The notes under the pieces: model-generated
The model's input: the letters and a program-made list of their open reading frames with translations, nothing else
Database searches by the model: none
What the model was told of the DNA's origin: nothing
Source of the DNA: Nannochloropsis oceanica
Taxonomy: Eukaryota; Sar; Eustigmatophyceae; Eustigmatales; Monodopsidaceae
Length of the DNA: 64,000 nucleotides
NCBI GenBank assembly: GCA_004519485.1
Contig: CP038106.1
Span: forward strand, 310,001 to 374,000
Direction: 5' to 3'
Shown: positions 10,521 to 23,000 of the stretch, in pieces
Layout: each line of letters begins with the position of its first letter
Numbering within the stretch: the first letter of the stretch is position 1
Position numbers and translations under genes: made by a program

Positions 10521-11358
10521 TCACTTCATACCTCGCTCGTCTCGCAGAGGACTGCTGGCCTTCTCCCTCCCTTGGTGGTTGCTACTGCTGCTGCTGCTAT
10601 TATCCATGCTCACCACATTCGCTCTATCTCCTTCTCTGCCATCGCCATAATTGGCTTGAGATGAAGTGGAGTGGGCCATGAATTGCACTTGCTGCTGTTG
10701 CTGATGCTGTTGCAACCCACCACCCAAGTGGATGGTAGGTCTCTGTGCGCCTGCAGCCGTGAAGCGAAACTCGGTTGGCGTCCCCGTGTGATGAGGATAC
10801 GTGTCATGAGTAAAAAATGCTCCACTCACTCCGTTCCCTCCTCCTCCTCCTCCTCCTCCTCCCTGATTCAAGTGTCCTGAAGCACTGCCACCCAAAAATA
10901 TCCCATTCCCCCCTCCTCCTAGCCCTCCTTGTCCTCCTTGTCCTCCTCCACAGCTACTAACGATGCTGCCACAGTTGCTACTGCTGAACTGCTGCTGCTG
11001 CTGCTGGCCAGAGGTGGCTGGTGGTACCCATGAAGAGCCCCAGGGAGGGACTTCCGTTGGGTCGTCCGTTGGAGAGCATTGGAGGCTATGGGCGTAGTGC
11101 TGATGCTGGTGCTGGGGGTGGTGCGGCTGTCTTTGTGGTAAATGCTGCAGATGCTGTTGAGAGCCGAAGGTGGAGGTGTTGGGGGCGCCTTGGAGTAGCG
11201 GATAATGGTTGCCTTGAGCGTCCCCGGTGCTTGCGATGATGGGAAGTCCCAGGGGCGGAGGGTGGCCGGGGGGGAGATGTTGGCCTGGAGGATGGGTGTG
11301 AATGCCCTGCTGCTGCTGCTGCTGCTGTTGCTGTTGCTGCTGCTGCTGCTGCTGTTGC

Positions 11359-11390
<32 letters not shown>

Positions 11391-12996
11391 TTGTGCTTGT
11401 TGTGCTTGTTGTTGCTGCAGCAAATGAGAAGGGGACAATGGTGGCCGCGCCCACGGATATAGTAGCGTACTCTCTCCTCCCGCCCCGCCAGATCTCCCAT
11501 CCCCCACTCCACCCCCACCACGGGCGTGACCGAATGATGCTGCCCCTTGCCCTACTCCCCTCGAGGCCCCTGCCGAGCCTGTATTCTTCCGGTCCCGACG
11601 CATTAAGCAATAATATCGATTCTTGACAGCATTCCCCGTTCGCCCCGGCAAGAACTCGGCGATCTTGCTCCACTTATTACAAAACGCTTGGTGGTAATCT
11701 AGAATGATCTGGTCCTCCGGTGCACACCAGGCATCCTTGCGAATATCGGGCTTCAGATAATTATGCCATCGTTCACAGCACTGCTTTGCCGAGCGGTGGG
11801 GGAGCTGGGAAGAAATGTTATTCCAATCCTTGGCACCGTGCTGCTCAACTAGGTCCCGCAAGGTGTCGTCTTCAGTGTTGGTCCAAGCGCGTTTCTTGAA
11901 ACCTTTAGAGCCCCCGCTTTCGGAGTTAGAGGTGGAGGAGGAGGTGGTGTTGGCGGGGCTCGCGGAATCAGATTCATCTTGATCCTGTATGGTGGGACGG
12001 AGGGAGGGAGGATGGTTGATACGTGAGGGAGGGCTATACATAGAGTCGCAAGAAAGGTAAGGCCACCGGCGGGACCGACGCACAGGGTCTGTGAGCTTGC
12101 AGAAGAAGGCGTGGAAAACGACAGTGATAAGCCCGAATTTGATGTCCGACGGCAGGAAATCAAGTCGAAGGGAGAAACAAGGTTTGGGCAGATGAGTCAT
12201 ACGAAAGAGAAGAAGGGAGACAGCTTCCCCCCCCCACAAAAGCCGCATGGTTTGCTGATGCGACGCATCAAAAACCCAAAGCTTTTCCTATGGAAAAGTC
12301 GCTTGCATCAGACGTGTACCGCCATACATATTTACAGGCCCTTAATTGCCTGGGACTGCAAAGCAGTAAGTTTTCTCACCGACTAAATACTATGGACCTT
12401 GTGCTTGCACACTTCGCGCCTCCACTTACCTTGAGATTGGCGAGCTGATGAAACATCAGTGTGTCGTCTTGCGACAGGCTGCTGCTGTGGCTGCTGGTGC
12501 CCTCGCACTCTACGTTATTCTCGATCCCCAGCGGCAAGGATGAAGGGCGGTGCTGGTTCAAATGGATTTGCTGAGCCGTCGGGTGTAAGACCGTTCTGCA
12601 GTCCCCACCTTTCAGCATCTGCGAGTGTTGGAAAAGGGGTTGAGTGCGAGCGCAATGTGGATCTCGTTACTATGCCTAGATATACTTAAGGTCTATGAAA
12701 ACCTCTAAACCAGACAGACTATGCGTGTTCTCCTTTGCGCCCACTTTTCGCTGGGGGTGAACTCCGGTCGACTGACTTACTTGATTTGATTCCTCGGGAT
12801 GTGAAAAGGGCATGCCTAGGGAGTCCCCGATCCCATCCACATGGTAACTTGGCTGATGATAGTTGGAGAAGGATAAGGGTTGGCTGAGCTTGGAGGCTGC
12901 GGTAATGTTTGGAAGGTTGACACTCTCTCCATTACAGGTTATCCCAGTGCTGCTCCTCGTGCCGCCGCCAGGGTGCTCCAAAAAAGACTGTCGCAT
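10521..12996 (-). CDS. R2R3 Myb transcription factor with polyglutamine tract (3 exons)
   Basis: Exons 12996-12781, 12618-12430 and 11984-10521 join in phase 0 at GTAAGT donors and CAG acceptors, giving about 622 residues. An in-frame stop lies shortly upstream of the ATG at 12996, which supports this start. Residues about 163-262 form two Myb repeats. Repeat 1 (WTNTEDDTLRDLVEQHG, then SAKQCCERW) and repeat 2 (WCAPEDQIILDYHQAF, then GRTGNAVKNRY) have the spaced Trp residues and recognition helices of R2R3 DNA-binding domains. The C-terminal half is rich in Gln, Gly, His and Ser, with a run of over 30 Gln, typical of an activation or condensate-forming region. It is a nuclear sequence-specific regulator; its targets are unknown. 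The second intron is 445 bp, long for this window. Confidence 0.87.
11302..11424 (-). repeat. CAG/CAA coding repeat (polyGln of the Myb gene)
   Basis: On the minus strand, a mixed CAG/CAA repeat of about 120 bp encodes polyglutamine with a few Ala. Interspersed CAA codons suggest an older, partly stabilised tract, unlike the pure CAG run at 5322-5376. Confidence 0.9.
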
Positions 12997-15544
12997 GCAA
13001 CAGGGCCTTGCCCCTCACACAAGAGTGAAGCACTGGCCCTGCTTCCAGGGCCACGAGAAATTGAATGCGTGAGATCCTGTGTACGGGTTGGGGGTTACTA
13101 CCGAAAAGTACAAGCGCACGGAAGCACTGCCCTCGTTCACTTCCTGTGCACTTCATCGACAGGTTTGCTTTCAAGGCAAAATCTTAGCAGGTGGTTGTCT
13201 TTCCCCAACGCCAGCCACATGGCACGGTAGCTCCACTAGATAACTGCGGACAGATGGCGGAGCGGAAATGAAAATAATGTATTGCATGGCTAAAGGCAGA
13301 TTCCGCAAGATGCGTTGCGCAGGTCTAGAGCTGCTGCTCGTCGCACTTGCACTCGCTCAACGGTTCAAAAAGGCGGCCGCAGCCCCGGTATTTTTTCGAT
13401 TGTTTTTTCGGGGGGAAATGGGGGTCGCGGGCGGCGAACGCGTACCCACGCCAATTCGAACGAATGAGTGTGTTGATTTGTGGTGATTCGTAGATATGAA
13501 GACTTGTGGCGCTTGCGAGAGGGGGTACCGCGAAAAATATGCAATAACATCAAGTGGAAAGGAGTGCGTCACCCGTATCGCCGAAGCATGGGAGAGCCGA
13601 GGTAATGTTGACCCGAACAACCGTGTCGGGCCCAATACCTTAACTCATTTGTAGACGTCGAAGAAAAAATGAGTGTGTGGACAACTTGGAATGTCCATGA
13701 GGGCATTCCTGGTTGGTTATTGCACGAAACACTCGTTTCCTTCCCTTGCGTCATGCACGCCATGTGGCCCATTTGCCTAGCTTGCCACAGAACCATGCAA
13801 AATAAAGCAAGAAGGGGCGAGCGAAGAGCTTCCAATGATGGCTGAGTTTGTGTACTGTTGTTTCGGGAGAATTTCCCAAAGTCCAAAGTGCCCTTTCTTT
13901 AGTTTTTCTGGTGAGAAAGGTATTTTTTGTGATCAGCGTGCTCTCTAGGATGGATGCTAAAATGTTAAAGATGGTGATCGGTGGATAGTGTGTATTCCAT
14001 CGTAGAACCACAAAAAAAAAATCCTACTTCGGTGATGCTTCTCCATCTTGTCTCGCAGATTTTGGAATTCATTTATGTGCCTTAGCGTTGGCCTTTCCAA
14101 ATGTTCGTAGCAAAATTTTCAAGCACTACTCCATGCACCCAACTGCAACCGATTGTGACCTCGTCTCTGTCCATTTCAATCGGCTCATAACCATACTTTT
14201 TGCGGTAATCTGCCAAGTCATCGGTACAAGACGAGCAAGAGGTAGAAGAAAAACGGGAAAATTATGTGCGTCATGGCAAGGGGTGAATGCGCAAGCTCTC
14301 TACATCAGACATTCTTTGGCACTAAATTATAACAAACAGCATGACATATCGTAGGTTGACCAAATATGTGTCGATATATACGATGCAAGGATGGGCTCTG
14401 GGCGACTTCCATCAAATGTAGGACAAAGGGCGCAAAATAATTCCGGGTTGTGACCCACCTATCCTGATCAACATTTAACTTCTGAAAAGCGATACGTGTC
14501 GTGCATTCAAAACTCACCTCAAGCTGTGCGACACAAGCGATGGTGACAGCTCGTCCACCAAAAAGGGGCTGCGGGACCTCCCCGATCTGATTCTGTGGTT
14601 CTCAGTCAACCACATCCACTAAACAGCGTGCATTTTTGTGTATGTATGAATGACTGGTGCGGCGTATGCCCTATGTTGGAGAGTATCTCGCGTCTTTTTT
14701 ACCCATAACAGAAGGGGACAGACAAAAATTTACAAGGCTGCTACTCTTTTCATCTCCTCGACCCTAGTGAAACAAAATATGGGCAGCTCACCTCGACCCT
14801 AGTGAAACAAAATATGGCCAGCTCCATTCCCTCCAGCACATGGTAAAACTTCGAGGAAGCGCGGACTCCTATGTCGTAAAGTAAAAAGACTGCAGATCGT
14901 GTCGCCCCCCACGAATTCTGTATGAGGAAATTTCCATAACACATGTAAGGCAAATAGAAGGATATAACTGCACGTACACCAAGGCATTTTGGCAACCAAC
15001 AAAGCGGTGTTCTACGGTCGTCTGCCGAAGAACGCACAGAAGAGCAGGCCCCAAGCGTGGCCATATAGTTCTCGGGTTTTCTCTGTTTCCAATCACCAGG
15101 CAGTAACCTGAATACAACCATTTTAACTGCAAATAAAATACCCGTCCTCCAGAGATTCACTTCGCCACCCACTCACACCCTTGGCGTGATTTTGTACTGG
15201 TAACCACAAGGATCTTCTCGGAGAGCCCCGGTGCGGCGGTACCAAATGTTCATCAGAAACTCTTTTTTTGTTTGGTTCAAGCTCATCAACAGCGGAACTC
15301 AGCTCGCTTACATCGTATTTGCTTTGATATCATATGTTAAAGGGGCGCAAAGGACAAGTCCACGCGCTTCACAAGGGGCGCGGCCTCCTCCCAGCCGTTG
15401 GTGCAAGCACGGAAAAAAGATTTGGCGATGGAATACCGCATTCTTTGCTTCGATTGCCTGTTCTATCTACACGCTTACGATACAACCACACCCAACGCAT
15501 ACGAGCTCAGGGGAAGGGAGGAGCTTAACGTGCCGGTTCTCATC
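12997..15544. promoter_or_regulatory. long divergent intergenic region, 2.5 kb
   Basis: The largest gap between the starts of two genes (Myb on minus, SohB-type peptidase on plus). It lacks the C/T and G/A runs that mark exons and introns elsewhere and looks like ordinary unique DNA. Open frames here are short and without recognisable domains. A 35-bp tandem duplication lies at 14756-14825. It may hold distal regulatory DNA of the Myb gene, an untranslated exon, or a non-coding RNA gene; the sequence alone does not decide. Confidence 0.45.
14756..14825. repeat. 35-bp tandem duplication
   Basis: Two adjacent copies of a 35-bp unit beginning CCTCGACCCTAGTG (14756-14790 and 14791-14825). They differ only at one internal base and at the last base, so the duplication is recent. 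It is in non-coding DNA. Confidence 0.93.
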
Positions 15545-16162
15545 ATGACAGACGCAGCAATAAAAACCATTTCTGATGAGCAGAGCAGGCAAAGAAGACG
15601 AAGAATAGCCTCCCTATTTCCGGGAAGGTCGCTAGTCCTCCTCCAGCTCCTCCTGCTGGGCTTCTTGGGACTATCGTCCGTGCCCCACGGCACTGCTGCA
15701 CCTGCACCACTGGACTATGAGAATGAAAACTTGGAAACGTCATCCCGGGCGGGCATGAATGCAAACGCCACGACAACGAACGTGGCAACTGCTGTATCTC
15801 AACCCCCTCCAGTGGACGGGCTGCCTGTGACGCCCACTTCCGAGGGAGGCCTCCAAGGAATGCTTCAAGTGAAAGCTCAGGAAGAAAAGTTGGATGCTGA
15901 TCAGCTTGGGGCTGCGTCCACTGGTGCCCCGGCGGGGGGAGACGACGACGAGGAGGAGGAGGAGGAGGAAGAGGAGAGGGAGGAGGGGGAGGAGGGGGAG
16001 GAGGAGGAGGAGGAGGAGAAAGAAGAAGAAGAAATGGAGCAGAAAGACTGTAAGGAGGACGAGGAGGAAAAAGAAGAAAGTGATGAAAAAGAAAAAGATC
16101 GTGATGACGAAGAGGATGACGATGAAGAGGATGGCGAGGACGATGTGGAAAAAGGAGGAGGC

Positions 16163-16193
<31 letters not shown>

Positions 16194-18509
16194 CTGACGA
16201 GAAGGTATTCGATCCTGACTTTAAGCGTCGTGGGTTCACACCTATCAGGAGCTATGGCGTTGGGCAAAAGCAGTCGCTCGTTGCTCGTCTCGTCATGAAA
16301 GCCAGCAAAGCCCTAAACATCACCTCCACCTCCACCTCTTCTTCCTCCTCCAACACTACCACCTCTAACACCACCTCCCTCTCCACCGCTCCTCTCCGAG
16401 CTCTACGCTCCCTTCCCGCCAAGCAACTCTCCTCCCTCTCCCTCAAGTTCCTCCTCCCCCTCTTCATACTCTACTTCTTCCGGCACCTCATCACTTTCAA
16501 AGCCACCATGCAAACCCTCATGATCATCTCGATCCTCGCTGAAATCGCCGGCCGTCTCGGCCTACTCAAAGACCTGAAATTCCCCTCCCCCCCCTTCCCC
16601 TCCTCCCTTTCCCCCTCTTCACGGGGCCTCTCCTCCACCCGCGGTCCCCCTATTTTTAATTTCGAGTTAATGAACGGTAAATTTCAAGTAGATAAAATAA
16701 GATTGAGTCTCCTCACTGGTGATATGATGGGTGAAGCCTTGGCTACTGCAACGGCTGCGCGTAAGGCTGCCCTGACAGCAGCTGTGATGGCTGCGACTAG
16801 CGGTGTGAGTGGGAAAGGAGGAGAAGGAGGAGGAGGAGGAGGAGGAGGAGGAGGAGGAGGAGGGGGAGAAGGAGGAGAAGGCGTGGTGACAGAGGTGAGG
16901 CATACGACGGTGTATGGTGACGGCGAGAACAGCAGCAGTAGCAGCAGCAGTGGCAGCAGCAGTGGCAGCAGGAATGCAGCGTCTTGCTCGCAAGTTTCTC
17001 CCACCCCTACCTCGATCAATGAGAGCACCAACACCTCCTATCCAAGAAAGACAACCACGTCAACTGTCCCCGTCCCTCCTTCCATCCCTCCCTCCCCTCG
17101 TCCTCGCGCATACGTCGTGTCCGTCAAAGGCGACATGTTCCTCTCTCAAGGTGCATATCTCACCTCCCTCGTTTCATTTTTATTGGAAGTGGCACGTCCT
17201 CAACCGGGAGGGGATGAATTAATATTATTGTTGGAGTCGGGAGGTGGTGCAGCGTATGAGTACGGCTTGGCCTCGGCTCAACTCGAGGTGAGAATGGGGG
17301 GGAGGGCGGGAGGAGAGGAGGGGAAAGGCGCTCGATGGATACGTGTAATTGTGGGAGTCGGATGAATCAGGGGAGAGAGGGGGAAGTGAAGGCTAGAATG
17401 AGCGTTTGCGTATGGGCTTGTGTCGGCAGAGCGAGGTCTACCCACGTAATCCACTACCACATCGTCACCTCATTGATTTCTTCCCTCCCTCTCCTCTTCC
17501 TTCCTCCCTTTCCTCCCCCTTTCACCAACTACACCCACAGAGACTTAGGAGGGCAGGGGTGAAGCTGACGGTGTGCGTGGACAAAGTCGCTGCCAGTGGG
17601 GGATACATGATGGCGGTGGTGGCCGACACGTTGATTGCCGCGCCCTTTGCGACAGTTGGCAGCATCGGGGCCACCACCAGTGTGCCTGTCCTCAACGTCG
17701 GGGGTTTCTTGAGGCGGGTGGGGATCCAAGCATACACAGTCAAGTCAGGTAGACAATACCCACTTCCTACTTTCTCCCTTCCATCCTTCTTCATCCCCTC
17801 CCCATCTTTCCCATATTCTTACTTTAGAAGTGGCAACGTGCATTTTTGGAGGTTGAGTGGACATGTCCTTCTCCTCTCTGAGCCCCCCTCCTTCCCTCCC
17901 TCCCCCTCTCCCTCCCCTCTTTCAGGTAAACACAAAGGCAGCGGAGGCATGTTTCTTGTGGGGGATGCCAAAGGCGACCAGCAAGCGCTCGCCAAACTCC
18001 AAGAAGACTTAAGCAAAGTGCACGAGGCGTTCAAGGCCCACATCGCAAGGTGGCGCGAAATGGTAGACGTGGAAGTGGTAGGCACAGGGGAGGTCTGGCA
18101 AGGTCGGGAGGCGAAGGCCCTGGGGTTGGTTGATGAGGTGATGACCAGCGAGGAGTATTTGGCGTGGAGACTTCTCACTCACGATGTGATCAAAGTGACG
18201 CCTGCTCCGGAGGGGAGGAGGTTTCCCGGCTTCTTGCTGCCTGGACGAGGGGGAGGAAGGGATGGAGGAGGAGCGGGGATGCCTATTGGTGCGAGTTTGG
18301 GCTTGGTGAGGGAGTGCGTGAAGTGGGTTAAGAGGGGTAGGCGGAGGAGGAGGGTGGGGATGGGGGGGAAGGTGGCCGTGGAGGGGAGGGAGGAGGAGGA
18401 GGAGGAGGACGAGGAGGAGGAGGGGGCGAAAAGGGCTATAGTGGGGGATTTGGTGGGACGTGCGGTATCGTGGTTGATGGGGCGGCCGCAGCCTCCGATA
18501 TTTTGTTAA
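15545..18509 (+). CDS. S49 signal-peptide-peptidase-like protease, SohB/SppA type (3 exons)
   Basis: Exons 15545-17287, 17541-17748 and 17926-18509 give about 844 residues. The ATG at 15545 is chosen because it puts a basic stretch and a hydrophobic signal (LVLLQLLLLGFLGL) at the N-terminus; in-frame ATGs lie upstream to 15428. Next come a poly-acidic region (residues about 132-218), a second hydrophobic segment (LLPLFILYFFRHLI, near 300), a Gly run (about 425-446) and the protease domain from about 520. The catalytic Ser lies in KVAASGGYMMA (Ser600), and the general-base Lys is probably in YTVKSGKHKG (Lys649). This is the Ser-Lys pair of the family, about 50 residues apart as in SppA. Family members cleave signal peptides or membrane proteins within the bilayer. 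Likely in ER, plastid or envelope membranes. Confidence 0.87.
15947..16202 (+). repeat. GAG/GAA-rich coding repeat (polyacidic tract)
   Basis: Purine-only repeats of GAG, GAA and GAC encode a Glu/Asp tract of about 85 residues in the SohB-type protease. A second repeat in the same gene (16822-16870, GGA frame) instead encodes Gly. The same kind of DNA repeat is thus read in two frames in one protein. Confidence 0.9.
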
Positions 18510-20069
18510 GGGGAAAGGGCTGGGAAGGGATAGAGACTGAAATAAGGAGGATCGGAGGGAGAAGGGAGAAATGACACAAATACGCTTATGCATATATATC
18601 GTTTATAGGTGGAGGGAGCGCGGGAAAGTGCAAGGTTTGTTTTGGCTTGCTTTGAGCGAGCCATATAATCAGAACATGGGCTTCTGGCTCCGCTTTTCCG
18701 AGTCGAGACCCGCCACGGAGCAAACTTAGAAAAAAAGCTTGTCAATAGATTTTCTGCTAATGATTGGCGAAATACCTTAACATTTATTTATATGACATGA
18801 GGCCATTGAGGAATGAATACCTAAAGAACAAAAAAGATAGTGCAAGTTACGGACATATATAATATTAATGATATAGATAATGCATGAAATTGAGGGCGGT
18901 CCATCCTGATACCAATTACACCTATGATAAGCCATTATTTTGAATTGATTCTTTCGTAAGATCGACATTGCCCATTGTTGAGTATGACTTATATTCAAGC
19001 GATTTATCACATGGCTTGTCTGACCAGCATTTGATGAGGCTTTTGTATTACATCATATGTTGATTTGCAGGGTTCGCATGGGCTTCTATGATTGTCGACA
19101 AGTCTCGCACGGAGCAAGCAGTGGTGTTGGTACGAATCATTCGGATCATGAACATTCGTGGGCGGAAGAAAAAGCAAAAGCTAGGATTAGGGATGGGTTT
19201 AAAAGCAAGAAGCCAAAATCTCATGTATGGCCATGTGTACACACGCAAACCGAACAATCTTAGTATGTATCGGTTTTCTCTTGTCCTGTCCATGCTTTTC
19301 ACGAAGCGAATACGAAATACGAAAGAGAAATTATTACTCTTTGAAGTGGTGAAACTTTATCACATCTACCTGCATTGCATGCAATCTCGCCTCGCTTAGA
19401 AATCTGGACCTACTTTAACTCCATAGCTACTAGTACCCTTACTCAATACTCACATGTCTACATGTCTCTTGCTCTACCGCCTCCTCCTCCACAATCACCA
19501 ACACCTCCTTCGTCTCAATCTTCCTCCTCCTGAATCTTTTCTCGTTAGTCCTGCTTCGGATTTCCCCCCCTTGCGGCGGGCACCCCACCTCTGCCGCCAA
19601 GATGACATGACAATCTTTTCGCCGGTGCGAAAAAAGGTTAAAAATACGAAAATAGCAAATGCATGCTCATCCGTCCTCATTCCAATCTGCTACCAATACT
19701 GCTGTGCCTGTTGCCGCTGCTGTGAGTTTTCAGTTCACAATTCGCTATCTCCTCCATCCTGTGGTTCTCACTACTCCTTCCTACGACTTAATTTTTCACT
19801 TCTTCCCTCTCCCTTTCTTTCTCTCATTTCCCAAATGGATCGACATCAATCAAGCACATGGCATGACACCAATTCCTTTCTCTCAGTCGCTCTTTCCTTC
19901 GTCTCCTGCCTCATTTTCTACGTGTGAACGAAGAACGACCCCGTTCTTCTCTCGTCGGCACTTGGCTAAACAATCACCCAATGCCCCCTCCTCTTTTCTA
20001 TAATCCTCCTCATTCTCTCCTTGTACAGAAAAGTCTCGCCTCAGGTTTGGCCGCCTCCCGTTACCGTTA
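18510..20069. other. convergent 3' region, 1.5 kb, no gene
   Basis: This lies between the stops of the protease gene (plus) and EFSec (minus). The first 900 bp are relatively A/T-rich; the part from about 19450 to 20069 is C/T-rich on the plus strand, in line with the 3' end of the leftward EFSec transcript. Open frames are short and domain-free. No structural RNA could be recognised. Confidence 0.5.
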
Positions 20070-23000
20070 TCACCGCTCTTCCCCTTCTCCCTCTCCTTCA
20101 TCTACTCCCGCTCTCGCCGTCGTCATAACATACAGAGTCAACGACGTCCCCACCCCGCCGTCAAACGGGCTCGAAAACTGAACCTTTGCCTTTCCTCCCT
20201 TTCCAAACGGGCCCACCACATACCCTTCTGGCCCCCTTCTTCCTTCCTCCTCCCCTCCCTCCTTTCCCCTCTCGGTCGGCACTACCTTCAAGCCGATGTA
20301 TTTGCGAATATCCTCCTCCATGCTAAAGAAGCCCTTCACTATCACCAGGTCTCCAGCCCGCACCGCATCTACCTTACCAAACCTTAATTCCATGTCTCTC
20401 ACTGCTGGTAGGGGCGAAGCCAAGGAAGAGGTGGCTGAGGAAAACGTGTTGTAGGTCCCTCCTCCTCGCCCTCCGGCGGGGACGGTGGGGGCTGCGGTGG
20501 CGTCTTGCTGCATTTGTTGGAGGAGATGGTGATGGTGATGGTGATGGCCACGGAGGCTCATCTCAGCGGTTGTCGTTTCCAAGGCAGAAATGTCCACGCC
20601 TTCGAGTGGCTGGTCTGGATGAAACGCTTGTTGCTGCTGTTGCTGATGCTGTTGCCGGTGGGCTTCTGGGTAACTGTCGCCACTCACAGCTGCTGGATTC
20701 TCTTCGCCTTCCTTCTCTTCCTCCTTCTGCCCTCCTTCCACCTCTTTCTCCTTCCCTCCCTCCTCTACCCTTTCCCCCTCCTCCTCCTTCAGCTCATGCC
20801 CCCCCTCGTCCTTCTCCAGAATCAACCCTTTTCCACCTCCCATCAGCAACCCCATCCCTCCCTCCCTCCTCCTCTGCACCATCTTCTTCAGGGGGTCAAA
20901 CACAAACCTCCGAAACTTTATGTAAAGTTTATCCCCCACCTTCAACCCCTGCGCCCCTCCCTCCCTCCCTCTGTCGAACCGAATCCTCACCTTTCCCCCC
21001 TTCCCAAAACCTGACTCCAACCTCCCCACCTGCCCGTCCTCCGTCTCCACCTCCATTCCTACAAACGGCCCCAGCGTCGTCTCCTTCTTAAAAAAACCCT
21101 GCGCTGTCACCTCGCGATACCGAGGGAGGGAGGGAAGGAGGGAGGAAGGGCTATGCGAAGGTTCCCCAAGCCGGTAAATGCTCCCTTCTCGGAGTTTGGG
21201 TTTGTAAATGAGGAGGCTTTTCAGATCTTCCTCCTTCAGGACCTCAAGCAGGGTGCCGTGGAATGCCAGACGACAACCTCCTGCCCAGGAAGAAGAAGAG
21301 GAGAACGAACGGGCAGCAGCACCACCACCTCTCGCAGCGTTTTTTGGTCCCTGGCCATACTGCTGCTGTTGGTAGTGTTGTTGCTGCTGCTGGCCACCGC
21401 TCCCTGCAGTGTCCGCGTCGAGGCGGGAGCCAATCAAAAGGCTGTTGACACGGCACAAGACCGGGCTCTTAAACCTTAACAACACGTACTGCATCTGAAA
21501 CCGTCGCTCTTCTCTTCCTCCTCCACCACGACCCTCCCTTCCTCTCCCCTCCCCTCCCTCCTCCCCCTCCTTCCTCCCCGCCATTTCCTCCTGGTACAAA
21601 TAATCCTTATCCCAATCAAACGGCAGCGGCGGCACGCTCCATACCTCTTCCTTCCCTCCTCTCTCCTCTTTCCTCCCCCGTTCCCTCATCCTTTCTAACT
21701 CTTTCGCGCCAAAAAATGTCACCGTCGCCATGACCGTGCCGTGGCCGACTGATACGTGAACCTCTGTTCCCGTCTTGACTCTCCCCCTGAAGGCCCTTAT
21801 CTTTCTTACCACCCCAATCGCAAAGTCAGCCCTTCGGACACTCCCTGGAGTACAGGCAACTCCTCTCTCTATTAATTTGGCGTCGAGATTTGTCACGCAC
21901 AGACCTACGCGATCGCCTTGTCGCGCACTCTTCACGGCCGCGTGGAATACCTGGAGAGACTTCACTTTCCGGGTTTGCCCCAGACCTGGCAGCTCGATGA
22001 TGTCGTTAACAGACACCTGGCCGTGTAGGACCGTGCCTGATGAGGAAAAGAAGGAGGGAGGGAAGGAAGGAAAGGTGCGGAGGGGTTGGTGAGACATCTC
22101 AAGAGATAGCTCGACAAGCCTGCTGTGCGACTTTCCCGTTCTCCCTCCCTCCCGTCCGGCCGCCTCCTCCTTCCCCTCCTTATTCCCTCTCCCACCCTCC
22201 ATTCCTCCCTCCCACCCTCCCTTCGCTCAACCTGTCAACACCGTTCCTTGCCCCTTGATAGGGAAACAATGGTCGACTGCCAAGTACAGCGGGCCAGCAG
22301 CTGACCGAGATGGAAGGCGGATGGCCTCTCGTAACGCCTGACACAAGGCATCTAATCCCAAATTCTTCCTACCACTGCTGCTACTGTTGCTACTGCTGTA
22401 ACTGCTGCTGCTGCCCTTATTATTTGAAGTGGTCGTCAGCGCATCCTTTGCCTTTCCGACCTGCTCTTCATTTCTCTTCTTCTTCTTCTTTTTATCAATA
22501 TTATTTCCTGCGAGCGTCGCCACACGGCCCGTTACTGATTTGTCTCCTTCTTTTGATGCTGTTGCTACTGGTTCTACTAATTCTGCCCTTTCTGCTGCAG
22601 GTGGTGACGATGACGCCCCAACGGACTTCTCTCCCCCCACGATCGCCGCTACTGGGATGATGGGCGCGTGTTCAAATCTCGATCCTTCTAGAGCTTTCCT
22701 CAGACTAGCCGTTACATCCCTGACCTTCCCTTCCCTCTCCTTTTCGGGAAAAAGATCGGTCTTATTCAGGGCGATGACTAGGGAAGGGGTAGTGATTTCG
22801 GCCAGAATGACGCACTCCACCGTTTGGGCCTGCAGGCCTCGGGTGGCATCCACGAGGAGGAGGACCAAATCGATGATCTGTGCGCCTCCAATGATGGTCC
22901 GGATCAGAGAAGCATGGCCCGGACAGTCCACAAGGGTGATTTGAAATGCTTCGCCAGGGATGGAGGGGAGGGAGGAGGGGAGGGTGGGGAGGAGAAAGGA

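Noticed and set aside
14750-15172. Minus-strand frame of about 140 codons next to the 35-bp duplication
   Set aside because: No ATG at its start and no recognisable domain; it spans the tandem repeat in a way that suggests non-coding DNA.
18690-18725. Possible tRNA 3' half (GAGTCGAGACCCGCC followed by ACGGAGCA)
   Set aside because: No matching 5' acceptor half, D arm or anticodon arm lies at the correct distance on either strand.
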